Origin: a virus
Virus record (IMG/VR): IMGVR_UViG_3300042335_000796
Span: 1 to 64,000 of that record
Reading direction: 5' to 3' (one strand)
Length of the DNA: 64,000 nt
Part shown: in pieces, positions 7,649-18,900 of the stretch
How the letters are laid out: every line of letters starts with the position of its first letter
Numbering within the stretch: the stretch's first letter is position 1
The notes under the pieces: generated by a model
Told to the model about the DNA's origin: nothing
Seen by the model: the letters and a program-made list of their open reading frames with translations, nothing else
The model's database searches: none
Translations under genes and position numbers: made by a program

Positions 7649-10600
7649 ATGCCAAGTCCTTTAGATTTTCCATCAACAGCAAGTTTTAGAAATGCTTTAA
7701 TAGTAAGGAATTTAAGTCCATATTCAGTTCCTGGAGTATATTCACCACCAAGTGGACCAAGAATATATGAAGTAATTCAAAGAGATTTACCAGTTATTGA
7801 TTCTGATGATAATTTAATTTTAAATGACCCTTTTGCGGATATCTTATATCCATTAAATGCTTATGGACCATCTGGCGGTTACAATAAAAATATTAATGCA
7901 GGTAATTTAGCAAATACAAAAACTAATTTAGGTGAATATGATTATTCAGATGCGAATTTATTAATTAATAGTGAACAATTTACTAAAGACTCATTTAATA
8001 ATAATATATTTAATCCGTCACCAAATACTTCAACATTTACTGTTGGTAATACTATTCAGCCAAGAACTGGTCCAACTGTTCAATTTTATACTAATTATGG
8101 CGTTCCAACTTCTTTTGTTCCATCATCATATTCACCATATCAACTTTTATTACAAGATAATCCTCAAGGTACTAATGGAAGATTATCACAAGATTCATAT
8201 TTAGCGAGACTTGGTGCAACAACATTAAGAAACGAATTTAGAGAAAGAATTGCAAGAGAATTAACACAAAATACAATAGGTAGAGTTAATTTACCTAATG
8301 CTGTTTCAGACCCTATTGAAGCTTTACAAATTTTACAAGGTAAAAGACCACTTATAGAAAGAGATTGGGTAATTACAAGACCTTCAAATTTAGCATTAAG
8401 AGGCATAGATTTTACAGCAAGACTATCTGGGGCTTATTATCCATCATCACCAATTCCTGGTGAATATTTTCAATTTAGTGAACAGAATTTAAGTCTTTTT
8501 GGTCAGATATCTGCAGCGTTTAATAATGGTAAAACGCCATCTGGTGGTATTTTGGGTAAAGTTATGGGTTTACTTTCAAAAGAAAAAAATCCATCGCAAT
8601 TATTTTTGGATAATACTGGTGATGGTCAAAAATCACAATTATTTTATCTTCTTGATTATAACAAATATACGCCAACATATGAGCGTAGTAATTTGGGGCT
8701 TGTTAATACTGTAAGAGACTTTTTTAGAAGCTTATTGGATAAACCTTCTGAAGGTGGTTATTATGTTGGTAGTAAACAATCTGAGCCATCATTAATAAAC
8801 TCACCAAGTGGAGACTTGCCATTAAATTCTTTTGGTCAAGAAGTTCAGTCACCAGTATATGGTCCTGAAGTTTTAAGTAATTTATTTGAAGGGGACCAAA
8901 GATTAAAATTTGGATTTAATGGTAAAAGTTTAACAGATGGTGGTGGTATTGACGGTGGTTTTGTTTGGACTTCACAAAAGTACAATAATCCAGGATTTAA
9001 AGCGACTGTTGGTGGAGACCAAGGTCCTGAAGATTCTGAATTCAATTTGATTAAATCACAAATTGATTCATCAATATCTCAAAATTATAACTTTAAACAA
9101 GGTTCTATCTTAGATATTACACAAAGATTAGTTGATTCTACGCCAAATGGTTCTAAAAGATTATCTCACGTTGGTAATGCTATTAATCAATTAAGTAAGG
9201 TGTTTAATGATGGATATAAAGAAATAACTAAAGGGTCTAAAGTAATTGGATATACTAATCCATCTAAAGGCCAGTACGTTTCGTCAAATATTTATTGCAG
9301 AGTATTCACCAAAGATACGCCATATTATACATATGCAGATTTACAAAAAACTGATGGTAATATTCGAAAATTTACATATTCAATATTAGATAATACATAT
9401 AATTTAAATATTGCACCATTAAAAAATCCTGGTTCAACAAATATTGTAGATAATAAAGTTAAAAAATATATGTTCTCACTTGAAAATCTTGCATGGAGAA
9501 CATCAAATAGACCAGGATTTACATACGATGATTTACCAGTTTGTGAACGAGGCCCCAATGGTGGTAGAATAATGTGGTTTCCTCCGTATGATTTACAATT
9601 TAATGAGTCGGCAACACCATCATTTCAAGATAATGATTTTCTTGGAAGACCTGAACCAATATACACATATAAAAACACTAAAAGAACTGGTAGTGTTAGT
9701 TGGAAGATAATTGTTGACCATCCAAGCATATTAAATACCATTGTTAATAATGAATTAAGAAAAGAGACAAATACTGAAAATATTAATGCAATTGTTGATT
9801 CATTTTTTGCAGGATGTTTAAAATATGATATATATGAGCTTGCAAAACGTTGGAATACATTATCACCTAATGAATTATTTGAAATTCAAAAAATAATTAC
9901 TGATGTTAATTTAAAAGGTGAAGATTTAGACAATTTGAAAAAAAATGCTCAGAGTGTTAATTTACAAAATTCTGAACCAAATGGTGATAGTGGGGTAAAT
10001 CCAGATATTTCATCAAACAATATTAATATAATTAATTTTAGTAATTATGAAAATTTAGGATTTTATTTTGATAATGATTATCCAGACCCCAAAACTGAAA
10101 GGACAACGGCAACTGCTAATTTTCAAACTTGGTATAATACATATACATCGCCAAAAGATATTAAAAGATATCAAGATAACGCTAAAAACAAACAATCTGT
10201 TGATACATTTTTTGAAAAAGTAATAATTAATAATTACAATTATATTAATTCTGAATTATTAAATGCTATTCAAGAGTATTTTGAAAGTTTTATTAATGTA
10301 AATAATGATGGTGTAAAGCCAAATTTAAAAATATTTCTTAAAGGTTCAGCATCATCACCAAATACAAAAAATTATAACATTAATTTATCTAAACGTAGAA
10401 TAGATTCTGTAAAAAAATATTTTGAAACTATTCGTGATGGGTTTTTTAAACCATATGTTGATAACAAAAATTTAGAAATTTCTGAATCAGCTCTTGGTGA
10501 AGAAACAACTGTTACGCCACGTACAGTACCTTCAGATATTACTTATAATTCTTATAATTGTACGGATGCGGATACAAACAATGTAAATTATGATAAGATA

Positions 10601-12580
10601 TATTCTGTAGATGCTATGGCGTGTCGTAGAGTTGTTATTGATAAAATTGTAGCTTACTATCCACCACCAGTAAACATTAATACGCAAAATACGACACAAA
10701 ATAATGACCCTAATGAAGTTATTATAACACCGCCAAGGCCAACAGTAACAATTCAGCAAAAATTAAGAGATGGTATATCTAAAAAGATTTTAAGAAGATT
10801 ATTATCTGAATGTGATTATTTTGAATTAATTAAAGAATCTAATCCGATGTTTTATGATTCAGTTAAAGAAAAACTTAAATATTTTTCTCCAGCATTTCAT
10901 TCAATTACACCTGAAGGATTAAATTCTCGATTAACATTTTTACAACAATGTACAAGACCTGGTGACACAATACCAGTAATTGGTACAGATGGTAAACCAA
11001 AATATGATAATGCAACAAATACTAATTTTGGTGCACCACCTGTTTTAGTTCTTAGAATTGGTGATTTTTTTCATACGAAAATTGTTCCAACGGGTTTACA
11101 AATTGGTTATGACCCATTAGTTCTTGATATTAATCCTGAAGGTATTGGTGTTCAACCAATGATTGCTAAAGTTACATTAAATTTTAATTTTGTTGGTGGG
11201 CAAGGTCTAAAAGAACCGATTAATAAATTACAAAATGCCTTAAGTTTTAATTATTATGCGAATACTGAAATGTTTGACGAAAGAGCTGACGCTACTGATG
11301 ATTCGTATAAAGTATTTGATGAGGATTTAAAAAATGATATATTGTCCCAAAGTCAACCAGTATTACCTGTTAATAATAATATTGAAAATGCTGGTGGTCA
11401 AACAATTGGTACAATATTAACACAACAAAGTTTAGAAAATGGTATTTCAGGTACAACTTCATATCAAAAAATAATGGGAGCATTATTAACAGATGGTCAA
11501 ACATATATTGACTCAGTGTATAATAAATTTAATCAGATTATTACAAATTATAATTTACCATTGGTTAATTTGCTTACACAATCTGTTAAGTATAATACGG
11601 GTAATATTTTACAATACAGTGCGGAACCAAAGTCATTAAAAATTATTGGCAAATCTGATTCATATGAGTCATTAATAATTAGTTTAACTAATAAAATAAT
11701 TGATGAAATTGAAAAAGTTAATAGTAAAAATGATGATGGTTATGGTTTAATTAAAGAATTATATAATAATAATTGTAAAAAAACTTACATTAAACAATTT
11801 AAATTAAATTTAATTAATTATTTACTTAGATTACAAGAAAATGTTATATTAAATTTAACAGAGATTAATAATGAATTTGTATCTGTTCAACAAAAATTAA
11901 TTACAGATTTTTCAAAAATCGATTTTGTTGCAACATTAAGTGATGGTTATATTAATTCGAATCAAGATGCAATAGTATATAATCTATTATCAACAACTGG
12001 CGTTACACCAAATAGTAAATATGCTAATACATTAGATGAGTTAGTTGGTGACTATAAATTAAGTAGTGATAAATTAAATAGTTATTATCAATTATATAAT
12101 CAATATAATTTAGTTAATAAAGATATTACTATTAATAATCTTAGTATAGTAAACGAAATTGAAAATTTTAAATTCTTAGCAAATACTGATAAATTAGTAT
12201 ATGTTTTAATGTCAAATATTATTTTAAATAGTGAAGAGTTTAATAAATTTACTGATGCTGTTTTAAAAGATATTGAAATTGATATTAATTTAAGTACAAC
12301 AAATGTAAAAACAGTTTTTAATAACTATTTTAAGAATAAGGAACCAATATATCGAGGTCAATATAATAGTGATTTAACATATTTTAAAGGAATTACCTCA
12401 GAATATAATTTATTATATAAAAAATGGAGTCAATTTGATAACACGTCTAATAGAGTTTTTAATTTTAACAATTTTACACCAGCAACTGATGAACAAAAAA
12501 CGAGGATTCAAAATATATATAAAAACGGTAATTCAAATGAAGATACCAAAGTGTTTAATGGAAAAAATAAATTAAATTGA
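7649..12580 (+). CDS. Very large baseplate hub/tube-initiator-like protein with OmpA-like segment
   Basis: A 1643-aa protein between the tape measure and gp53-like genes, so a baseplate hub or tube-initiation role is likely. Around residues 640-700 lies a segment with MWFPPYDLQF, GRPEPIYTYKNTKRTGSVSW and VDHPS. Near 1150-1215 is GVQPMIAKVTLNFNFVGG followed by LQNALSFNYYANT. I associate both motifs with baseplate proteins that nucleate the tail tube. Between them, at about 855-935, the motif KGSASSP...NINLSKRRIDSVKKYF resembles the OmpA C-terminal peptidoglycan-binding domain. T4 counterparts (gp48, gp54) are about 320-365 aa, so this is a strongly expanded or fused protein. It ends in TGATG, overlapping the next gene by one base. 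Confidence 0.5.
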   Translation: MPSPLDFPSTASFRNALIVRNLSPYSVPGVYSPPSGPRIYEVIQRDLPVIDSDDNLILNDPFADILYPLNAYGPSGGYNKNINAGNLANTKTNLGEYDYSDANLLINSEQFTKDSFNNNIFNPSPNTSTFTVGNTIQPRTGPTVQFYTNYGVPTSFVPSSYSPYQLLLQDNPQGTNGRLSQDSYLARLGATTLRNEFRERIARELTQNTIGRVNLPNAVSDPIEALQILQGKRPLIERDWVITRPSNLALRGIDFTARLSGAYYPSSPIPGEYFQFSEQNLSLFGQISAAFNNGKTPSGGILGKVMGLLSKEKNPSQLFLDNTGDGQKSQLFYLLDYNKYTPTYERSNLGLVNTVRDFFRSLLDKPSEGGYYVGSKQSEPSLINSPSGDLPLNSFGQEVQSPVYGPEVLSNLFEGDQRLKFGFNGKSLTDGGGIDGGFVWTSQKYNNPGFKATVGGDQGPEDSEFNLIKSQIDSSISQNYNFKQGSILDITQRLVDSTPNGSKRLSHVGNAINQLSKVFNDGYKEITKGSKVIGYTNPSKGQYVSSNIYCRVFTKDTPYYTYADLQKTDGNIRKFTYSILDNTYNLNIAPLKNPGSTNIVDNKVKKYMFSLENLAWRTSNRPGFTYDDLPVCERGPNGGRIMWFPPYDLQFNESATPSFQDNDFLGRPEPIYTYKNTKRTGSVSWKIIVDHPSILNTIVNNELRKETNTENINAIVDSFFAGCLKYDIYELAKRWNTLSPNELFEIQKIITDVNLKGEDLDNLKKNAQSVNLQNSEPNGDSGVNPDISSNNINIINFSNYENLGFYFDNDYPDPKTERTTATANFQTWYNTYTSPKDIKRYQDNAKNKQSVDTFFEKVIINNYNYINSELLNAIQEYFESFINVNNDGVKPNLKIFLKGSASSPNTKNYNINLSKRRIDSVKKYFETIRDGFFKPYVDNKNLEISESALGEETTVTPRTVPSDITYNSYNCTDADTNNVNYDKIYSVDAMACRRVVIDKIVAYYPPPVNINTQNTTQNNDPNEVIITPPRPTVTIQQKLRDGISKKILRRLLSECDYFELIKESNPMFYDSVKEKLKYFSPAFHSITPEGLNSRLTFLQQCTRPGDTIPVIGTDGKPKYDNATNTNFGAPPVLVLRIGDFFHTKIVPTGLQIGYDPLVLDINPEGIGVQPMIAKVTLNFNFVGGQGLKEPINKLQNALSFNYYANTEMFDERADATDDSYKVFDEDLKNDILSQSQPVLPVNNNIENAGGQTIGTILTQQSLENGISGTTSYQKIMGALLTDGQTYIDSVYNKFNQIITNYNLPLVNLLTQSVKYNTGNILQYSAEPKSLKIIGKSDSYESLIISLTNKIIDEIEKVNSKNDDGYGLIKELYNNNCKKTYIKQFKLNLINYLLRLQENVILNLTEINNEFVSVQQKLITDFSKIDFVATLSDGYINSNQDAIVYNLLSTTGVTPNSKYANTLDELVGDYKLSSDKLNSYYQLYNQYNLVNKDITINNLSIVNEIENFKFLANTDKLVYVLMSNIILNSEEFNKFTDAVLKDIEIDINLSTTNVKTVFNNYFKNKEPIYRGQYNSDLTYFKGITSEYNLLYKKWSQFDNTSNRVFNFNNFTPATDEQKTRIQNIYKNGNSNEDTKVFNGKNKLN

Positions 12581-12903
12581 TGTCAACATTATATTATAAT
12601 AGATACAATAATTTTTTAATTAATGGCCAACAAACCGTTGTACCATTTGTGAAGATTCCTTCAAAATCTACAGATAAACAATTTATTTATCGTCAAGGTA
12701 TTAGTAGATTAGATAAAATATCTCAAGAGTATTATCAGAGTCCTGTATTTGGTTGGTTAATTATGCTTGCTAATCCACAGTATGGTGGGCTTGAATGGAA
12801 TATACCTGATGGTTCTATATTGACAATTCCATTTCCTTTAATATCTTCTATTCAGGATTATGAATCTCAATTAAATAATTATTTCTTTTATTATGGTAGG
12901 TAA
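12580..12903 (+). CDS. Baseplate wedge gp53-like protein with LysM-type core
   Basis: A 107-aa protein if started at the ATG 12580 (TGATG overlap with the gene before), preferred over the in-frame TTG at 12577. The core (RLDKISQEYYQSPVFGWLIM, then LANP and IPDGSILTIP) has the LysM-like pattern of gp53 and related small baseplate proteins, which clamp the wedge or hub. It is shorter than T4 gp53 (196 aa) and consists of little more than this module. The next gene begins inside its last codons. Confidence 0.6.
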   Translation: MSTLYYNRYNNFLINGQQTVVPFVKIPSKSTDKQFIYRQGISRLDKISQEYYQSPVFGWLIMLANPQYGGLEWNIPDGSILTIPFPLISSIQDYESQLNNYFFYYGR

Positions 12904-15900
12904 TGAAAATATTCTTGTCGATTTTGACTGTCAAAACTTAATTTTAGTTAACCCAAATAAAGTTGTTAATGATTTTGGTGAAGTTAATGACAGATTAATT
13001 AATCATGAAAATTTAGTTTTTTATGCTAATTTAGAGTGCTCATTATTTCCAAGAACAAGACTTGCTGTAGGTTCAAATGGTAATTATAACAATGAAACAA
13101 TATCAATTGCTAAAGTAAATTTTTTAAAACCTGGTAATAAAACAAATTTAACAAATGAATATTTAGATGAGATTACTGGTTTAGATACTGTTAAAGGTAA
13201 AGGTGTCAATCAAATCATTGAAAAAACTAATAATCAATCCTCTGAAAAATATATTACGCAAACTGTAGAAAATAATATTGATACAGAATTATTAGGAATT
13301 ACTCAAATTGAGATTAATTCCAATTTAAGTTTTATGCCAGAAGTAACAATTCAAATGGAAGATATCCGTGGCAGAGCTTTATTTGAGAAAGGTGAAAATT
13401 CCCCATATTCAGTATTTTTCAATTATCCATATCCACTTTTTTATTTAACAGTAAAAGGCTATTTAGGCCAAGCAATTAAATATCAATTAGCATTAAGAAC
13501 ATTCTCAGCCAGATTTGATACTGAAAGTGGAAATTTTAAAATAACTGTTAAATTTTATACATATAAGTATAATATTCTTACAATGTTACCTATGAAGACA
13601 ATAATGAATGTGCCTTATATGTATCGAAAAAAATATCAAATTTCTCCAACAAATAATGCTAATTTACAGTCTTCAGCTAATCAGTTAAACCAAAATCGGA
13701 AACCAGTATCAGTAATAACTTCATCAAAAGGATATGAAAAAGTTAGAGAAGTTTATTCAGATTATAAATCTAAAGGGTTAATACCTGACAATTTTCCTGA
13801 AATAACAATTCAGGATTTATTAATTAGATTAGAAAATCTTGAGACATACATTTTGAATACTTTTACACAAGCTGATTTAATACCGTTAACAGATGCTAAA
13901 AATTATAGAACAACATTAAATAAATTTGAGGGTGAAGTTATATTATATAATCAAGTATCTTGGGTTAATAAGTATTTGAACACTAAAGATTTTTATAGTT
14001 ATAATAATAATAGAATATATACGTTTAAAAAAGAAATTGTTGAAAATGGATTAATTTCAAGAGCTTTAGTTGAATTAAAGGAAATAACCAATAAATACAA
14101 TGAAGAATTAAAAGAAAATAAAACATATGGATTAAATGGTAATTACACAATTAACAATAAAACAATTAATTCAAGTGTATATCAAAAAATAAAGGTTAAT
14201 AAAATTAATCCTTTATTAAATAATAAAGATTATGAAGAGTCTTACAAATTAAGATTTAATAAAAATCCATTAACAAATACTGAAGATTTTAATAGGTTTG
14301 TTAATGAAAGTAAGGTATTATTTTTATCATTACCAAATAATACATTTAATAGTACAATGTGGTTTTCATTTGATGGTAATGGTGAGTTTACTAAACAAAT
14401 TCAGTTAATGAATAATCGTTTAGATGAAAAACAACAATTAATTCAAAAAGAACTTACTGAGATTTTATCAACACGTCTTTCAAGTAGTGATGGTGGATTA
14501 GGTTTCAAACCAAGTATACGTAATATTCTTGCTGTAATATTAGCAAATACTGAAGCATTTATTAGACTTATGTGTGATGTTCATGAATCAGCTTGGGAAC
14601 AGCGTCAAAATAAATATAGACTTGAATCTATTATTGGTACAAATTCTACAGTATTATCTTCAGATTCTAAAGATAGAGTACAAATTGAAGGTGAAGAATT
14701 AAATCCAGTATATCCATGGCCTCAATATTTTAGAGAGACTAATGATGATAATGGTGAAAAGTATGAGTTAATGTATCCTGGGGACGCAACAGTTATCTCT
14801 AAAACTAAAGGATATTTATATGATGTATGGCCTGAAATTGAATTTATTGAAGAATTTTTAAAAGCTGATGTTTTAACAAAAGATGGTGGAAGTTTATCTG
14901 AAATAACACCTTATACAAATGCCCAATATGTTGTTAACAGAGTATCTTTAAATAGTATTGATTTTCCGACAAGTAATACAATATTTTCAAATAAACAAGA
15001 AAGTAAATTTCTTTATGAAATATGGGAAAGACTGTATTTAGCATCTTTTTATCAGAGATTTAACAAAAGGGGTGCTAAAAATAGAATAGCTGATGTAATT
15101 TCAGAATCTGAATTTATTAATATCCAAAAATCTCTTGGTGCAACATCACCAAGTTTAACTCAAAAATTAAAAAATTATGGATTTAATTCTACAAATTATG
15201 AATCAGTATTATATAATATTTCAAATAACGGTTTAGGAGAAAGTTGGCAAAAGTACATTAGAGGGGATTTTGCAACATCATATATTCAACAAGAAATTGA
15301 AAATAGTTTTGCAATATTTGATAAAGAATTATTAGATAATAACTCAAATGTTATCGAGCCAGAACCTACACAAATATCTAAATTACAAGATTATTTATTA
15401 AGTACTGAATCCAATAATTTTGAGTTTTTAGATACTGTTCCATATAATAACGATACATGGTATGTTAAAAATTTAGCAAATTCAAAAACTACAAGTATAG
15501 CGCAAACTTTCAATACTACACAAACATTATTTTATAATGTAAACAAAAAAATGATTTCAAATTTTACTCCAGAAATGTCAACTAATGAAGTTAGACCTGT
15601 TGTAAATTTTAATATATATAAAATTTTTAATATTGACCCTACGCCAACCCAAAATAGGCTATCAACATTTTATTCTGAAAAAACAAACGCTAAAATGTAT
15701 CCTACTGAAGGTTTTATTAATTATAGTGGAAATGTTTTACAAACCACATCAATATTAAATACTCCATATTTTATTAATTCAATTCAGGAGGGTGTAAACA
15801 ACTGGCTTAATGGTGATAAAAATCCATATAAAGCTGCAGCATATCTTTTCTTGAATAGTTTACCATTATCAACATTAAGAGAAAAATATAAAACATATAC

Positions 15901-18900
15901 ATCAAATGAAACAACAAATGATTTAGATTATATTTTTGCAACATTTAAAAAATATGGAGCCTTACACAAGGTACCATATGCTTTTATATTGAAGTACGGT
16001 TCTATATGGCATAGATATAAAAATTATGTAGAAAATGGTGTTGATATATTACAAAATGTTTTTACAAATTTTAGTGCACAAACAAATTATGACCCAATCG
16101 GTAATAGTTTATCAAAAGAGTATAATTTAATTATTAATGGTACTCCTAAAAAAATTGTAGCACAAAATACAACGACTGTTGGAGCAACAAGTTTAACAGA
16201 AATTAATGTAGGATTTTATCCAAAATTAATAAATGATTTTAGCGTATTTTTAAGGGGATATCAAATTTTTGATACATATTCAGATTCTGATATCCAATCA
16301 CAATTAAATGTTACAAATGGTTTTAATTTGGTTTTTGGTGATAGTTCATCATTTAATTTAGATGTTGGTTATGACCCATTAAATATAAACGATAGATTAA
16401 GATTCAAAACTTGGTCAGTATCTTTACAAGATTCATTATTAAATAAAACATATATTTTACCATCTTTTGGTACAAATATTAATCAAGTTTTAAATGAATG
16501 TATTGTTGATAATAAATTAAAGCAACCAATAAAAAATAACCCATCTATATTTAATGGTTCAGTAAGAACTTTTTGGTCTTTACCTAATTACGGTTATTTC
16601 AATAATTCGAATATCGTAATTGCAACACCTGAGCAGTATTTAAAACAAATTTTAACAGGCGAAAGCGAACAGCAAACATTTATTTTAAATAATTCAGATA
16701 ATTACACAAACATTGAAGAAATTTTTTCAATTTTTGACAGGTCGGCTTTAGACATTATGGAAACTGAATTTTTAAATTTTGCTAAATCTGAATATGATTT
16801 TGAAGTTCAGGGTGTATCAACATCATCAAGTGGAACAACTATTAATAAAATTATTATAGATTCTTTACCTAATAATACTGAAACAACATATAAAAACTTT
16901 CAATTATTAATAAAAGAATTATTATCCGTTAATCAAGTATCTTATACAAATTCTGAAAATTTTATTAATTCTAATAAACAAAGCCAATTAAATAATGCTA
17001 ATTTAATAATTCAGAAATTTATTGAATATGATGTAGTAATTAAAAATGGTAATCCTGCAAATTATAATCGTAAAGTGTTTGAAAGTTTTAGACAAAACAC
17101 TAACATTATTGATACCTTAACATATGAACCATATATTGAAAATAGTTTACCAACTATCGGTGGTACAACTACATTAGCACAATCTGTATTAGCATATCCT
17201 TCAGCTTGGAAAGCATTAAGAACTTATGTCGGATTTTCATCAATAGATGGTTTAAAATATTCTGATAATGGTAGTTTTTACACTGATTTCTTTGTTGATA
17301 TGAATATTGAGTTTAGTGAAAAATCTGTTAAAGAGTTGGCTCCACTAATTAAAGTGTATGCAACACAAAAAACAAAAAATAATGTTATAAATAGAAATCA
17401 ATTTGTTCAGCTTATTGAGAATTATTTAAATTCAGAACAAGAATTTTCAAATTTATTATTAAATAGTTTATTTCAAAAGGTAAATAAAAATTTACCAAAT
17501 GTTTCCGAAGCAAGTATTTCTGAAAAAACTACAGCTATAGATTCTGAAGTTACTAAATTACAATTATGGGAAAAATTTAAATCAATAAATGATTCTTGGA
17601 TTTCAGGATATGATTATAAGCAAACAACATTCTTAGAAGATGTTTTAATATTAGATAGAGCAAATCGTGATATTGGCAATGATATTTTAATTGACCCATA
17701 TAAAGTTAGAATATTGTTAACAGATATGAATGAAAGTGCTTCAGTATTCGCATATATTAACTCAATAATGACCAAGCATGACTTTGTTACAATGATGAGT
17801 CCAGGTTATGTTAATTTTTATAATGTTCAAGAAGTTCAGCGCAATTCAGTACCAAAAATTGAAGGTACACTCGAATTTGCTAATAATCTTTTTGGTACAT
17901 TTTTAAATGTTGATACCAGAAAAGCATCACCAAAGTTAATTTGCACATACATTGCAAAACCGAGTGAATACCCTAATATGGATAAAAATCAAACTTTCAG
18001 ATTTAAAAATGATGCATTTAAATTTGGTTGTGGTGGTGATAACCCATTACTTGATAAATTAAAAGATAAGCAAAATTGGGGATTAACTAACCGAGTTGTA
18101 GGATTTAATGTTGATATTGGGTTAAGAAATCAAAATATATTTTATAGATTTAATGTTAGCCAGGATTTAGGTAAACAAACTTTGGAATCCATGGAACAAG
18201 TTAATAGAATGATTAATCAAGCTAACGGTAAAAAAGTTGCGACACAAAACGTTTCTTTATGGAATTTTTACACAACAAGGTCTTATGAATGTGAAGTTGA
18301 ATCGTTAGGTAATGCATTAATTCAACCAACTATGTATTTTAATTTACAATATGTTCCAATGTTTAATGGTCCTTATCATATAAATGAAGTACGACATGTA
18401 ATTACACCAAGTTCATTTAGAACAACATTTAAAGGTATTAGACAACAAATTTTCGCATTACCTAAAATAAGTAATTATATTCAAAGTTTAACTAATCAAA
18501 TATTTAATGATTTAGTTAAGACAACAACGCAAAGCGTAAGTACAAATCCAACAAATAGTAATACTGGAACAACTCAAAATTCCCCAAGTAACCCAATAAA
18601 AAGAAATACTTTTAAAATTGATAATAATTCGAGTAATTGTTTAAGAATTATTAATAAAAAATTTACTAATTATATTTCTGTAGAAGAATCTGGAAGTAAA
18701 CTTAATATTACAGATGTTATTAATAAAATAAAAGAGCAGGTTACTATAGGGGGTAATTTAACAAATTCAAGAGTTTTAACATTTGTAACAATTTATTTAG
18801 CAACATATAATGATAATGTATTTACTACTTGGAATAATAATTTTTGTGGAGCAAGATTAGATGTAAATTGGAGGGGTAATTTGCAATTTTTCTTTAATAA

